Source of the DNA: Chroococcus sp. CMT-3BRIN-NPC107
GTDB taxonomy: Bacteria; Cyanobacteriota; Cyanobacteriia; Cyanobacteriales; Chroococcidiopsidaceae
Reading direction: 5' to 3'
Assembly: GCA_019359635.1 (NCBI GenBank)
Contig: JAHHGY010000032.1
Location: forward strand, 1 to 41,779
Length of the DNA: 41,779 nucleotides
Both the position numbers and the translations under genes were made by a program. A model generated the notes under the pieces. It did not search any database, had not been told where the DNA came from, and worked only from the letters and a program-made list of their open reading frames with translations. Shown piece by piece: positions 1 through 8,429 of the stretch. Positions within the stretch are counted from its first letter, which is position 1, and each line of letters starts with the position of its first letter.

Positions 1-46
1 AATATCGTTGCATCTGGGTTTCTATTAAAGTAGGGTACGTTTGCAT
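1..46 (-). CDS. Possible N-terminus of a transposase-like gene cut by the left edge
   Basis: An open frame of 15 codons starts with ATG (position 46, reading leftwards) and runs off the window. A good ribosome binding site lies just upstream: on the minus strand GAGGTGG ends about six bases before the ATG. The visible residues MQTYPTLIETQMQRY resemble, from memory, the start of ISAzo13-like transposases in cyanobacteria, but this is too short for a firm call. A second in-frame choice at position 59 exists in another frame (MRWSDANV...). Treat this as a pointer to what may lie left of the window. Confidence 0.22.
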   Translation of the reverse strand, partial: MQTYPTLIETQMQRY

Positions 47-124
47 CACTCCACCTCATGTTTAGTCTGCTTCTCTAGCTTACACAGAGCAGTGGAGAAT
101 TACACCTTATTTAATCCTTGATCC

Positions 125-1321
125 TTAATCAGTCAAACTATCTAAAATCGGCTGAGTAATCCAATTTAGTCCTACTTTCAATTGATGTCCCAAAGTAGGC
201 ATTCTATATAAATAAGCTAGGCGACGAGCGACATAAGCTAGAGAACCATCTAGTTTTATTCCTAAACCTGCAAAAGTTGCGCTATTTGTTCCTAAGGTCA
301 TCATCTCCCCTAGATGCTGGTAACGGAAAGGTAATAAAGGTCTATCTGTAAGCGAAGCCCAAATATTCCAACCTGTATAATCAGCTTGTTGAAAAGCAGA
401 TTGAGCGGTAGTTGGTACTTGTTTGCCATCCGCATCAATGCAATCGGCTAAATCACCCAAAGCAAAAATTTCTGGACGCTCTATTGCTTGCATTGTAGGA
501 CTAATCGTAATTTGACCCCGCCCGTTGTGCTTGAGAGGAAGGCTTTGGACAACAGGATTTACTCGCGTTCCTACAGTCCAAATAACTAAGTCTACAGGGA
601 TAGTGTCTATTTGATTTTTGTATTCTAAAGCGATCGCATCGCTGGTAATAGAATCAACTCTAGTTTCCAAGTCAACCCATACACCCCGTGTTTCTAAAGC
701 TTTTGTTGCCGTAGTTCGGTTAAATTCGGGAGATGTCCGCAAAATTTGGTCGCTTAGTTCTATTAACCGCAATCTACCACGATCTTTTAAGCGTTCGGAC
801 AGCTTGCACGCAAGTTCTACGCCACTATAACCCGCCCCGACAATCGCCACGCGAATTTTATCGTTTTGAGAGTCTTCTAGCATTCGCAAGCGTTGTTCTA
901 GGCTGTAAGCATCGTTAACAGTCCGAAAAGGAAAGGCGTAAGAGCTTGCACCAAAAACCATATCTAAAGGAGTTTCGCCACCTAGAGCTAAAACTAAGCG
1001 ATCGTAAGGGATTTCACTACCATCAAGTAAATAAACTCGTTGCTCGTCAGTATTGATATCCGCAACTTCCCCTTGCAAGCAGCGAACGCCAGTATTAGCA
1101 AGAATTTCTACAAAAGGCGGGGCAATTTCCCAAGTTTGCAGTTCTCCGGTTAAAAGTTCGTACAGTAAGGGAGAAAATAAAAAGCGATCGCTTTTATCTA
1201 CTAAAACAATTTCTGGCTTTTGCGTTGCTTCCCAAGGTAGTTGGCTAAGACGCAGGGCTGTGTAAAGACCGCCGAAGCCTCCACCTAGTATACATATGCG
1301 TGCGGGTTGCTGGGTTGTCAT
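125..1321 (-). CDS. Type 2 NAD(P)H dehydrogenase (NDH-2), FAD-dependent
   Basis: Non-proton-pumping flavoprotein that passes electrons from NAD(P)H to a membrane quinone. From the ATG at 1321 the protein is 398 aa, the usual size for the family. An FAD-binding GGGFGG loop lies at residues 13-18, a second dinucleotide fold (VAIVGAGYSGVE) binds NAD(P)H mid-protein, and the late FAD motif IFALGDLADC is present. The C-terminus (LGHQLKVGLNWITQP) is the amphipathic, membrane-associating tail seen in cyanobacterial Ndb proteins. An upstream in-frame start at 1375 would add 18 residues ahead of the Rossmann fold, so 1321 is preferred. Which Ndb paralogue it is cannot be settled; an NdbB-like role in phylloquinone synthesis is possible. 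It stands alone, with nothing co-directional close by. Confidence 0.85.
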   Translation of the reverse strand: MTTQQPARICILGGGFGGLYTALRLSQLPWEATQKPEIVLVDKSDRFLFSPLLYELLTGELQTWEIAPPFVEILANTGVRCLQGEVADINTDEQRVYLLDGSEIPYDRLVLALGGETPLDMVFGASSYAFPFRTVNDAYSLEQRLRMLEDSQNDKIRVAIVGAGYSGVELACKLSERLKDRGRLRLIELSDQILRTSPEFNRTTATKALETRGVWVDLETRVDSITSDAIALEYKNQIDTIPVDLVIWTVGTRVNPVVQSLPLKHNGRGQITISPTMQAIERPEIFALGDLADCIDADGKQVPTTAQSAFQQADYTGWNIWASLTDRPLLPFRYQHLGEMMTLGTNSATFAGLGIKLDGSLAYVARRLAYLYRMPTLGHQLKVGLNWITQPILDSLTD

Positions 1322-1857
1322 AGAGCTAAAGAGGTTGAAAAAGCAATTGCCTAGTGTCTTCTTCCAAGATAGCAAGCCTGATTGTGGAGAGGTAAAGATA
1401 TTGCTAATTAGGCTTGCTCTTAAGAAGCTTGGAAAACGGTTTCCCTCCCCTCAACTTCTCGCTGAAGAAGTGATTATTTGACGTATAAAAATAGCCTTAT
1501 TACGAACAGACTAAAGTAATAAGTATTAACAGTGGTTAGAAAATAATAGGCGCGATCGCCACCCTAGGGCTAGTTAGCATTATGCAATCGTTGACTAAAG
1601 CAGTGCAAGTATTTAGATAGGTTATTCATGCCAAGTTTAAGAACGGATGCAACCAATCTAATTGAAAGAGAATTTATGTCTTCTGTTAGAGGAACGATTG
1701 TCGTGTTTAAGGCTAATCTTACATTTGTGTTCAAGAGAGCTAATTGGTTAGCAAGTAAGATAGATTTTTCCAAAATTCTATAACTAACCTGTGATTAGAG
1801 CCAGCCAATGAACTCTTGAAGCCGTGAATAGTATAGATAATATAATGGAGTCTTGTC
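1322..1857. other. Intergenic stretch, no convincing gene
   Basis: This 536-bp stretch separates the divergent NDH-2 and small membrane-protein genes and must hold both promoters. It contains a HIP1-type GCGATCGCC near 1553. The only notable frame is 67 codons on the minus strand (1570-1773), starting with TTG and lacking a visible ribosome binding site; its composition is unremarkable and it is not called. TATAAT occurs at 1841-1846, but it is only 11 nt from the downstream ATG and overlaps the space needed for the leader, so it is not called as a -10 box. Confidence 0.4.
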
Positions 1858-2202
1858 ATGACAAATATGATTTCTAGAGCAGTTACTCGTATCAGTTCCT
1901 TGCTTAAGAAACTTCAGGTAAGAAGTTTTTTGCCTATTGTTTTAGTTGGATTTCTATTACTTACAACTAATATTGCTCAAGATCGCAATACTCAAGCTGT
2001 CACCAAGAAGCTAGATGAAGTAGTACATCAGGATAATTCCCAAAGACCGAAAACTATAGGTGAATGGGAGCAAGAAGCAAAAGAAACAGAAAACGCTCCT
2101 GGTGAACGAGTTCAGAAAATTGCCAAAGAATCAGCAGAAGCCATAAAAGATTTTGGTGCGCTATACCCTGACACAGCTAAAAGAAGTGCTGGTGACAACT
2201 AG
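1858..2202 (+). CDS. Small membrane-anchored protein, low-temperature/stress-induced-like
   Basis: A 114-aa protein with a basic N-terminus, one hydrophobic segment at about residues 24-40 (FLPIVLVGFLLLTTNIA), then a hydrophilic, charged tail rich in K/E/Q. It should be a signal anchor or secreted protein with a soluble, possibly disordered, periplasmic or lumenal part. The tail (GERVQKIAKESAEAIKDFG) forms an amphipathic helix and resembles the small cyanobacterial proteins annotated as low-temperature-induced (Lti-like); the resemblance is from memory. The start is supported by GGAG at 1847-1850, seven bases before ATG; a second ATG three codons in is also possible. It is monocistronic, followed by a clear hairpin terminator. 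Molecular function unknown. Confidence 0.6.
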   Translation: MTNMISRAVTRISSLLKKLQVRSFLPIVLVGFLLLTTNIAQDRNTQAVTKKLDEVVHQDNSQRPKTIGEWEQEAKETENAPGERVQKIAKESAEAIKDFGALYPDTAKRSAGDN

Positions 2203-2264
2203 GTACAGTTAAACTCCGTATTGGTATCGTCCAGAAGAAAATACACCTTAAAATTTAGTTTCTA

Positions 2265-2305
2265 AGTCTGTACTGGTTTTATGTAGTACAGACTGAATCT
2301 ATTTT
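2265..2305 (+). terminator. Rho-independent-type terminator after the small membrane-protein gene
   Basis: A perfect 10-bp inverted repeat, AGTCTGTACT (2265-2274) with AGTACAGACT (2285-2294), encloses a 10-nt loop. It is followed by a T-rich stretch (TCTATTTTT). It lies 62 bp after the stop of the 114-aa gene and about 60 bp before rnpB, so it separates the two transcripts. Confidence 0.7.
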
Positions 2306-2365
2306 TCCAATATTTTGCTACTAAAAAAGCATTGTAACTATCCCACCTCCAACTAAACTAAATAT

Positions 2366-2776
2366 GGGGAAAGAGTAGGCGCAGGTGGTTGCAAATTAGG
2401 CACGGCAGCTAATTTGAGGAAAGTCCGGGCTTCCGAAAGACCAAACTTGCTGGGTAACGCCCAGTGCGAGCGATCGTGAGGATAGTGCCACAGAAAGATA
2501 CCGCCGATTTCTACGGAAATAGGTAAGGGTGCAAAGGTGCGGTAAGAGCGCACCAGCAGCGCCGAGAGACGCTGGCTCGGTAAACCCCGGTTGGAAGCAA
2601 GGTCAAAGGAATAACGGTTGGTCTTTTACCTATTCCACTGCCTAATAACCGCTTGAGGCGCTTGGTAACAATCGTCCCAGATAGATAACCGCCCTGGTGG
2701 AAAAGAAAGATGTAGCACCGCTACGTCTCTACATTATCATCAGAACAGAACCCGGCTTATGTCCGACTCTTTCCCT
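2366..2776 (+). ncRNA. rnpB: RNase P RNA, type A, cyanobacterial
   Basis: Catalytic RNA of RNase P, which removes 5' leaders from pre-tRNAs. The ends are set by a perfect 10-bp P1 helix: GGGAAAGAGT (2367-2376) pairs with ACTCTTTCCC (2766-2775). The universally conserved core is visible: GAGGAAAGTCCGGGC (2414-2428) and, near the 3' end, ACAGAACCCGGCTTA, which together form P4 and the P2/P4 pseudoknot. A GCTTGAGG segment lies near 2650, as in E. coli M1 RNA. The region where E. coli has the GGU that pairs with tRNA CCA (its L15) reads CACTGCCTAATAACCG here, with no GGU, as reported for cyanobacterial RNase P RNAs. The total is about 411 nt, longer than E. coli (377), partly from an extra hairpin at 2709-2735 built from a dispersed palindrome. 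Start and end are accurate to a few bases. Confidence 0.95.
2709..2735 (+). repeat. Dispersed-palindrome-like hairpin inside rnpB (P19-like position)
   Basis: Within rnpB, GTAGC ACC GCTAC (2712-2724) runs straight into GTCTCTAC (2725-2732), and ATGTAG (2710-2715) can pair with CTACAT (2729-2734). The GTCTCTAC arm matches one arm of the palindrome at 16791-16821 in this window, and the whole resembles the GTAGAGACG...CGTCTCTAC palindromes scattered in many cyanobacterial genomes. It sits in the variable 3' domain between P18 and the 3' strand of P4, where E. coli M1 RNA has only a short linker. Confidence 0.5.
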
Positions 2777-3110
2777 ATTTTTGTTTATTAGACCTATATA
2801 ATTACGCGATCGCATTTGCTTCGATACTACTTACTTATTAAAAGATCGAAGATGGCTTTTTTGTGGCAAAAAAGGGGTAAATCAACCTGTTTAGCGGGTT
2901 TTTCTGAGCAAGGGTTAGCTTCAGTATTTTTAAAGGATTTGATTGCCCTCTAAGTTTGGTTCCGACACGCAGATCCTCCCAAAAATGATTACCGGTCTTG
3001 TTACAATCTCTGGCAAAAGCTAATATTTATCCGTAGCCTTTTTGCTACGATTTGATTGTAGCCGATACTTCAAGTTTAGGGAATTGCCACTACGGAACCT
3101 ATTTTGCGGT
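2777..3110. other. Intergenic stretch between rnpB and trpC with two small hairpins
   Basis: No gene is seen in these 334 bp. The start (TTTTTGTTT after the P1 helix) may help end rnpB transcription. Two small inverted repeats are present: CTTTTTTG/CAAAAAAG (2856-2863 and 2867-2874, 3-nt loop), and CGTAGC/GCTACG (3032-3037 and 3044-3049) around CTTTTT. The second lies 60-80 bp beyond the trpC stop and could act in trpC termination on the minus strand, though it has no long U-tract. Confidence 0.4.
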
Positions 3111-3998
3111 TTACAAACTCCCAAACAAAGAAGCGATCGCATTTTCAATATCTGGCTGTTTAATTAGCGATTCTCCAATTAGTACAGCTTTTGCGCCAGC
3201 TTTTGCCACTAATGCCAAATCTTGCGCTTGATGCAATCCCGATTCGCTGACAACTAAAATATCTCGCTCTTGTAACTGGTTTCCCCGTGCTGCAAGTATT
3301 GAACAAGTATTTTGCAAATCAACAGAAAAATCTGCCAGGTTACGGTTATTGATCCCAACTAAAGCCACGCCGTCTATTGCTAAAACGCGATCGAGTTCTT
3401 CTACCGTATGAACTTCAATTAAAGCCGCCATTTTTAGAGCTTTGGCAATCTTCATAAAGTATTGCAAATCTTGGTCAGTTAAAATTGCTGCTATTAGCAA
3501 TACCGCATCTGCACCCCGGACGCGAGCTAAATACATTTGGTAAGGATACAAGACAAAATCTTTGCATAGCAAAGGCAAGTCTACCGCCGCGCGAATTTGT
3601 GCTAAGTAGCTGAAACTACCTTGAAAAAACTTTTCATCTGTAAGTACCGATAAGCAAGTTGCACCACCTTGTTGATAGGATTTAGCAATTTCTACAGGAT
3701 CGAAATCGGCTCTAATTACACCTTTACTTGGCGATGCTTTTTTAACTTCCGCAATTAGTGCTGGATTAGTTTTAGCTTGACGCAAAGCACCAACAAAATC
3801 TAGTGAGGGAGCAGCTTTAAGTGCTTGCTGCTGCAACTCCGCTAAAGGTATTTTTTCTCGTAGCCGATTAACTTCATCTTCTTTATGCCAAACAATTTCT
3901 TCTAAGATATTGTTTGGTTCAGCGCCTGGTACAACAACCTGATAGCGCATACTTTCTAGAGCAATAGACCGATTGGGGGGCCGACGACGGATTTGCAT
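3111..3998 (-). CDS. trpC: Indole-3-glycerol phosphate synthase
   Basis: Cytoplasmic (beta/alpha)8 enzyme of tryptophan synthesis; it closes the indole ring from carboxyphenylamino-deoxyribulose phosphate. The 295-aa protein shows the family signatures in order: [16 protein letters not shown] (substrate and phosphate site with the catalytic lysine), [34 protein letters not shown], and the phosphate-binding VVSESGLH and AVLIGESLI near the end. The N-terminal extension of about 30 residues before the usual start (MQIRRRPPN...) is normal for cyanobacterial TrpC. It lies downstream of lpdA on the same strand, but a 136-bp gap with a palindromic repeat separates them, so co-transcription is uncertain. 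No other trp gene is in the window. Confidence 0.95.
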   Translation of the reverse strand: MQIRRRPPNRSIALESMRYQVVVPGAEPNNILEEIVWHKEDEVNRLREKIPLAELQQQALKAAPSLDFVGALRQAKTNPALIAEVKKASPSKGVIRADFDPVEIAKSYQQGGATCLSVLTDEKFFQGSFSYLAQIRAAVDLPLLCKDFVLYPYQMYLARVRGADAVLLIAAILTDQDLQYFMKIAKALKMAALIEVHTVEELDRVLAIDGVALVGINNRNLADFSVDLQNTCSILAARGNQLQERDILVVSESGLHQAQDLALVAKAGAKAVLIGESLIKQPDIENAIASLFGSL

Positions 3999-4047
3999 TG
4001 TATCAACATAAATTTACTAAGAAAACTTAAGTAGGTAGCCAAGCATT

Positions 4048-4106
4048 AGATCCCCTTTTTTAAGGGCGGAAAATATTTTTTTGCTCCCCCTTTTTAAGGG
4101 GGATCT
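4048..4106. repeat. Inverted C/G-rich intergenic repeat between lpdA and trpC
   Basis: AGATCCCC...TTTTTTAAGGG at the left is matched by CCCCCTTTTTAAGGGGGATCT at the right, so the unit can fold as two small hairpins or one long imperfect one. CCCCTTTTTTAAGGG-type palindromes are frequent between cyanobacterial genes. On the minus strand it lies directly after the lpdA stop and could act as a terminator or processing site before trpC. Confidence 0.6.
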
Positions 4107-4134
4107 TACCGCTTGACCAAATACCAACCATTTT

Positions 4135-5565
4135 TTAAGATGCGATCGCGCGCTTGTAAGCTTCGTCCAATACTTCCGATAGTGTCGGGTGAGCGTGGAC
4201 TAGATGCGCTAAACTGTGTACGGTTTGACGAAGTGCGATCGCCGCAGATGCTTCATGAATCAAATCGGAGGCGTGTAACCCAATAATATGTACTCCCAAA
4301 ACTTCCCCAGTATCTTTACGGTAAATTAGTTTTGCCATACCGTCGGCTTCTCCTTCAGCGATCGCTTTAGAGTTACCTTTGTAATAACTTCTCACCGCAC
4401 CAACTTCAAAACCTTCTTTGCTTCCCAAGTCTTTAGCGGCGGTTTCAGTCATTCCTACATAACTAATTTCTGGGTGGGTAAAGGCGGCGGCAGGAACGCT
4501 GTGATAATCTACAATGCGATCGTGTCCGCAAATATTATCTACAGCCACAATTCCCTGTCCAGAAGCGGCATGAGCCAGCATCATTTTACCGTTAGCATCG
4601 CCAATCGCCCATAAATGCGGTACTACTTCCCCCGCCGATAGCACTGCCATACTGCCATTTACGGGAATAAAGCCCCGACGGTCTAATTCTACTCCTACCG
4701 TTTCTAACCCCAGGTTTTGAGTTGCGGGAATGCGCCCAGTAGCTACTAAACAAGCATCAACTTCAATCGTATCAATAACTTCTTTAGTTTTAAAATCAGC
4801 TAGTTCAATTACTACAGGAGTTCCTGGAGTAACTTTTTTTGCCATCACTCCTACATGAGTTTCAATATCGCGGGGAGTGATTAAAATTCGTTCCGCTAGT
4901 TTAGCAATATCGCGGTCAAAACCTGGCATTAGCTGATCTAAAGCCTCAATCATCGTAATTTCACAACCCAAAGCCGAGTAAATATCGGAAAACTCCAAGC
5001 CGATATAACCGCTACCAATAATTGCCACCCAATCGGGTAAAGATTCTAACTTTACGCCTTGGTCGCTGGTAAAGACCGTTTTACCATCAATTTCAATTCC
5101 TGGCGGTACAAAAGGAACTGAGCCAGGGGAAAGGATAATATCTTTAGCAGTAATAGTTTTTTCTCCGTTGTCGGTGGCGATCGCTACTTTCTGCGTACCT
5201 GCTAACTGACCTCTACCTCTAATTATCTCTACATTGAGGCGTTTGAGACTGTTGGTTAAATCCCCTTGAATTTTGGCAACAAGGTTATTAGCATGATCTG
5301 CGATCGCGCTGCGGTCAAATTCTACATTACCGACTTGAATGCCTAGAGATTTCAGGTGGTGAGCGTTGCGTAATTCTCTAACTTTACCAGAAGCTGCAAG
5401 TAATGCTTTAGAAGGAATACAGCCTCTATTAACACAAGTGCCGCCCATATCTGCTGCTTCAATAATTGCCGTTTTCAAGGAGCAACTAACAGCGTGTAAA
5501 GCAGCACCATGTCCGCCTACTCCAGCGCCAATAATAACTAGATCGTAATCAAATTCCTGACTCAC
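4135..5565 (-). CDS. lpdA: Dihydrolipoyl dehydrogenase (E3)
   Basis: FAD enzyme that reoxidises dihydrolipoyl groups of the pyruvate dehydrogenase complex and the glycine cleavage system, reducing NAD+. The 476-aa protein has the FAD loop [12 protein letters not shown] at the N-terminus, the redox-active disulfide [13 protein letters not shown] (Cys44 and Cys49), the NAD-binding loop [11 protein letters not shown], the second FAD motif [15 protein letters not shown], and the C-terminal catalytic His-Glu motif HAHPTLSE. Its CVNRGC spacing and interrupted N-terminal helix resemble the plastid-type E3 of cyanobacteria. The start ATG at 5565 leads directly into the FAD fold. lipA, which makes the lipoyl cofactor, lies 0.9 kb away on the other strand, past a Uma2 gene. 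Confidence 0.96.
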   Translation of the reverse strand: MSQEFDYDLVIIGAGVGGHGAALHAVSCSLKTAIIEAADMGGTCVNRGCIPSKALLAASGKVRELRNAHHLKSLGIQVGNVEFDRSAIADHANNLVAKIQGDLTNSLKRLNVEIIRGRGQLAGTQKVAIATDNGEKTITAKDIILSPGSVPFVPPGIEIDGKTVFTSDQGVKLESLPDWVAIIGSGYIGLEFSDIYSALGCEITMIEALDQLMPGFDRDIAKLAERILITPRDIETHVGVMAKKVTPGTPVVIELADFKTKEVIDTIEVDACLVATGRIPATQNLGLETVGVELDRRGFIPVNGSMAVLSAGEVVPHLWAIGDANGKMMLAHAASGQGIVAVDNICGHDRIVDYHSVPAAAFTHPEISYVGMTETAAKDLGSKEGFEVGAVRSYYKGNSKAIAEGEADGMAKLIYRKDTGEVLGVHIIGLHASDLIHEASAAIALRQTVHSLAHLVHAHPTLSEVLDEAYKRAIAS

Positions 5566-5705
5566 TGCGATCGCTTCTCCTGGTACTTATATTTTTATTT
5601 TCCTCTTTACCGTGCGATCTAAGCAAGTGCTGGCAATCTATCTCTAGGAAAAGTGGCTCTGCTGTTATGCTAGGTTTAAAATGATCGCTTTTAGTAATTG
5701 TAGCT

Positions 5706-6419
5706 ATGGTGTCCCAAGTAACGACTCCTAACGCCGAAATCATTTATCCCGACAGCGATGGCAAGCCAATGGCAGACAATACCAAGCAATTTCGCTGGAT
5801 TGTAACTATTAAAGAAAATTTAGAACTGATATTTGCCAATCAACCAGAGGTTTTTGTCGCGGGGGATCTGCTTTGGTATCCGGTGGAAGGAGAACGAACC
5901 ATTTGTCAAGCGCCGGACGCGATGGTGGTTTTTGGACGACCTAAAGGCGACCGGGGGTCTTACAAGCAATGGACAGAAGCAAATATCAATCCCCAAGTGG
6001 TATTTGAAATTCTTTCTCCTGGAAATCGCTTGGGTGAAATGGCGAAAAAGTTTCAATTCTATGACCGTTATGGAGTAGAAGAATACTACATTTACGATCC
6101 CGACGATATAGATTTAACAGGTTGGTTGCGAACAGAAGACAAGCTACAAGTGATTGATGAGATGAACGGTTGGGTAAGTCCTCGCTTAGGCGTGCGGTTT
6201 GCGGCTTCTTCTGGTACTTTAGAAATTTTTAGAGCTGATGGTGAGAAATTCCTCACTTTTGCCGAATTAGATGGCTTACGCAACCAAGAACGACAACGAG
6301 CCGACCAAGAGCGACAACGGGCAGAGGAGGCGGTCACTCAACTAGAAACAGAGAAAAAGCGTAACGAAACATTGAAAGCAAAATTACGTGAGATGGGAAT
6401 CGATCCAGAGCAAATGTAG
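5706..6419 (+). CDS. Uma2-family (DUF820) PD-(D/E)xK-fold protein with coiled-coil tail
   Basis: A 237-aa member of the Uma2 family, very common in cyanobacteria, with a restriction-endonuclease-like fold and no settled function. The nuclease core shows APDAMVVFG (Asp71), then VVFEILSPGN (Glu101), followed by lysines 114-115 and EEYYIYDP. The last 50 residues form a charged heptad coil (ERQRADQERQRAEEA) that ends LREMGIDPEQM. The same ending, L-x-E-[ML]-G-I-D-P-E, closes the Uma2 protein at 29099-29845, so the two are close paralogues. It is divergent from lpdA and sits 87 bp before lipA. Nuclease activity is a family prediction only. Confidence 0.85.
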   Translation: MVSQVTTPNAEIIYPDSDGKPMADNTKQFRWIVTIKENLELIFANQPEVFVAGDLLWYPVEGERTICQAPDAMVVFGRPKGDRGSYKQWTEANINPQVVFEILSPGNRLGEMAKKFQFYDRYGVEEYYIYDPDDIDLTGWLRTEDKLQVIDEMNGWVSPRLGVRFAASSGTLEIFRADGEKFLTFAELDGLRNQERQRADQERQRAEEAVTQLETEKKRNETLKAKLREMGIDPEQM

Positions 6420-6506
6420 CTTTGCTTGTCCTAAAGAGCGATCACATCCTAATACAACTTGCCTGTTAAGATCGATGCTGATTAACACCTAAATGAAAAA
6501 CTAATT

Positions 6507-7382
6507 GTGACTGTCAAACCAGAGTGGTTGCGGGTAAAAGCGCCTCAGTGGGAGCGCGTGGGGAACGTTAAGGAAATTCTCCGGGATTTAAGTCTAAATA
6601 CGGTGTGTGAAGAAGCTTCTTGTCCAAATATTGGCGAATGCTTCAACGCGGGTACAGCAACATTTTTGATTATGGGCCCAGCTTGTACTAGAGCTTGTCC
6701 TTACTGCGATATAGATTTTGAGAAAAAGCCTAAACCAATAGATGCTACCGAACCCGATAGACTAGCTCAAGCAGTCAAGCGACTAAAATTAAATCATGTT
6801 GTCATTACTTCCGTAAATCGGGATGATTTGTCTGATGGTGGTGCAAGTCAGTTTGTACGCTGCATTGAGGCAATTCGAGCTACCTCGCCGCAAACAACTA
6901 TTGAAGTATTAATTCCTGATTTGTGCGGAAATTGGCAAGCTTTAGAAACCATCTTGCTTGCAGCACCAGAGGTACTAAATCACAATACCGAAACTGTACC
7001 CCGTTTGTATCGTCGCACGCGCCCCCAAGGAGATTACGATCGCACTTTGGAAGTATTAAGGCGATCGCGCTCTGTTGCACCGGGAGTATATACTAAATCT
7101 GGCTTAATGGTAGGTTTGGGAGAAACCGATGCGGAAATTCGGCAAGTAATGATGGATTTGCGATCAATAGATTGCGATATTCTGACTCTGGGGCAGTACT
7201 TGCAACCAAGTCAAAAACATTTACAAGTTCAAAGCTTTGTTACCCCAGAACAATTTGATGCTTGGCGGCTGTTTGGCGAATATATTGGTTTTTTACAGGT
7301 AGTATCTTCTCCTCTAACTCGTAGCTCTTATCGCGCCGAACAAGTTAGAGAATTAATGCAACGTCACCCGCGAAATAAATAG
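6507..7382 (+). CDS. lipA: Lipoyl synthase (radical SAM)
   Basis: Inserts two sulfurs into octanoyl groups on carrier proteins to make lipoyl cofactor. The 291-aa protein has both iron-sulfur clusters: the auxiliary cluster Cys34-x4-Cys39-x5-Cys45 ([12 protein letters not shown]) and the radical-SAM cluster Cys60-x3-Cys64-x2-Cys67 (CTRACPYC). The conserved C-terminal Arg-Ser-Ser-Tyr ([11 protein letters not shown]), whose Ser ligates the auxiliary cluster, is present. The start is GTG at 6507; an ATG at 6492 is followed after two codons by a stop and cannot serve. gpsA starts 2 bp after the stop, so the two are surely co-transcribed. It probably supplies cofactor to the complexes that use LpdA. 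Confidence 0.96.
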   Translation: MTVKPEWLRVKAPQWERVGNVKEILRDLSLNTVCEEASCPNIGECFNAGTATFLIMGPACTRACPYCDIDFEKKPKPIDATEPDRLAQAVKRLKLNHVVITSVNRDDLSDGGASQFVRCIEAIRATSPQTTIEVLIPDLCGNWQALETILLAAPEVLNHNTETVPRLYRRTRPQGDYDRTLEVLRRSRSVAPGVYTKSGLMVGLGETDAEIRQVMMDLRSIDCDILTLGQYLQPSQKHLQVQSFVTPEQFDAWRLFGEYIGFLQVVSSPLTRSSYRAEQVRELMQRHPRNK

Positions 7383-7384
7383 CT

Positions 7385-8305
7385 GTGCGTCAGATAACCA
7401 TAACTATTTTGGGTGCGGGAGCTTGGGGAACGATTCTAGCTAAACTAGCCGCCGCCAACGGTCATAACGTGCGTTTATGGTCGCGTAGCGGTTCGATCGG
7501 GTTAGAGGAGGCTATAGACAGCGCTGAGATAGTTTTATCGGCGGTATCTATGAAAGGTGTAAGAGCCGTAGCTACAGAAATTAAACTATTGCCTATTTAT
7601 TCGCGAGCAATTTTTGTTAGTGCTACCAAAGGCTTAGAACCTTCTACAACTTTAACCCCAGCACAGATTTGGCAAGCGGTTTTTCCTACTCATCCTGTAG
7701 TGATTTTATGCGGACCAAATTTATCAAAAGAAATTGAGCAAAACTTACCCGCCGCAACGGTGGTAGCTAGTAACGATATTGGCGCGGCCCAAATAGTGCA
7801 AGGGGCTTTTTCTTCTTCGCGTTTTCGGGTTTATACAAATTTTGACCCCGTAGGCGTAGAGCTTGGCGGCATCCTAAAAAATGTCATGGCGATCGCCGCC
7901 GGAGCCTGTGATGGCTTACAATTAGGTACAAATGCTAAGGCGGCGCTCCTGACGCGCGGACTTACAGAAATTGTCAGAATTGGTAATAGTTGGGGCGCAA
8001 AAACCGAGACTTTTTACGGTTTGTCGGGCTTAGGCGACTTGCTGGCAACTTGCAATAGTCCTTTAAGTCGCAACTATCAAGTAGGCTACTCTTTAGCTCA
8101 AGGGAAAACTTTAGCAGCAACTTTAGCCAGTTTAGAAGGAACTGCCGAAGGGGTAAATACTGCCAAAGTTTTGATGCAACGCGCCCAGCAACACAATATT
8201 TCTGTGCCAATTACTGCCCAAGTGCATCGCTTGCTTACAGGTAAAGTTACCCCAAGACAGGCTCTTGAGGAGTTAATGCTGCGAGATATTAAACCAGAAA
8301 TATAA
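7385..8305 (+). CDS. gpsA: NAD(P)+-dependent glycerol-3-phosphate dehydrogenase
   Basis: Makes sn-glycerol 3-phosphate from dihydroxyacetone phosphate for membrane lipid synthesis; cytosolic. The 306-aa protein opens with the dinucleotide-binding loop ILGAGAWGTILAKLAA and continues with LCGPNLSKEI, LKNVMAIAAG (catalytic Lys) and the substrate-binding FYGLSGLGDLLATC...SRNYQVG. It starts with GTG at 7385, only 2 bp after lipA, so translation is probably coupled. It is slightly shorter than E. coli GpsA (339 aa), with a reduced segment after the first beta-strands (SRSGSIGLEEAIDSAEIVLSA), as in many cyanobacterial versions. Confidence 0.95.
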   Translation: MRQITITILGAGAWGTILAKLAAANGHNVRLWSRSGSIGLEEAIDSAEIVLSAVSMKGVRAVATEIKLLPIYSRAIFVSATKGLEPSTTLTPAQIWQAVFPTHPVVILCGPNLSKEIEQNLPAATVVASNDIGAAQIVQGAFSSSRFRVYTNFDPVGVELGGILKNVMAIAAGACDGLQLGTNAKAALLTRGLTEIVRIGNSWGAKTETFYGLSGLGDLLATCNSPLSRNYQVGYSLAQGKTLAATLASLEGTAEGVNTAKVLMQRAQQHNISVPITAQVHRLLTGKVTPRQALEELMLRDIKPEI

Positions 8306-8429
8306 TTAGCATTAGTCGCCTTTTGAGCGCCAGGAGCGATAGTTAGTAACTACAGGGTAGGATAAGGGCGGAAGCATAAAATTTACTTTTTAGCTTTCCA
8401 ATATTCCCCTCACACCTTACCGAATTCAA

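Noticed and set aside
1570..1773. A 67-codon minus-strand frame starting with TTG
   Set aside because: No ribosome binding site, rare start, no recognisable motif; not distinguishable from chance in AT-rich DNA.
1841..1846. TATAAT as a -10 box for the small membrane-protein gene
   Set aside because: A start of transcription from it would fall inside the GGAG-to-ATG spacer, leaving no leader for ribosome binding.
2353..2553. A 66-codon minus-strand frame
   Set aside because: It lies inside rnpB on the opposite strand; the RNA gene is certain and the frame shows no protein-like pattern.
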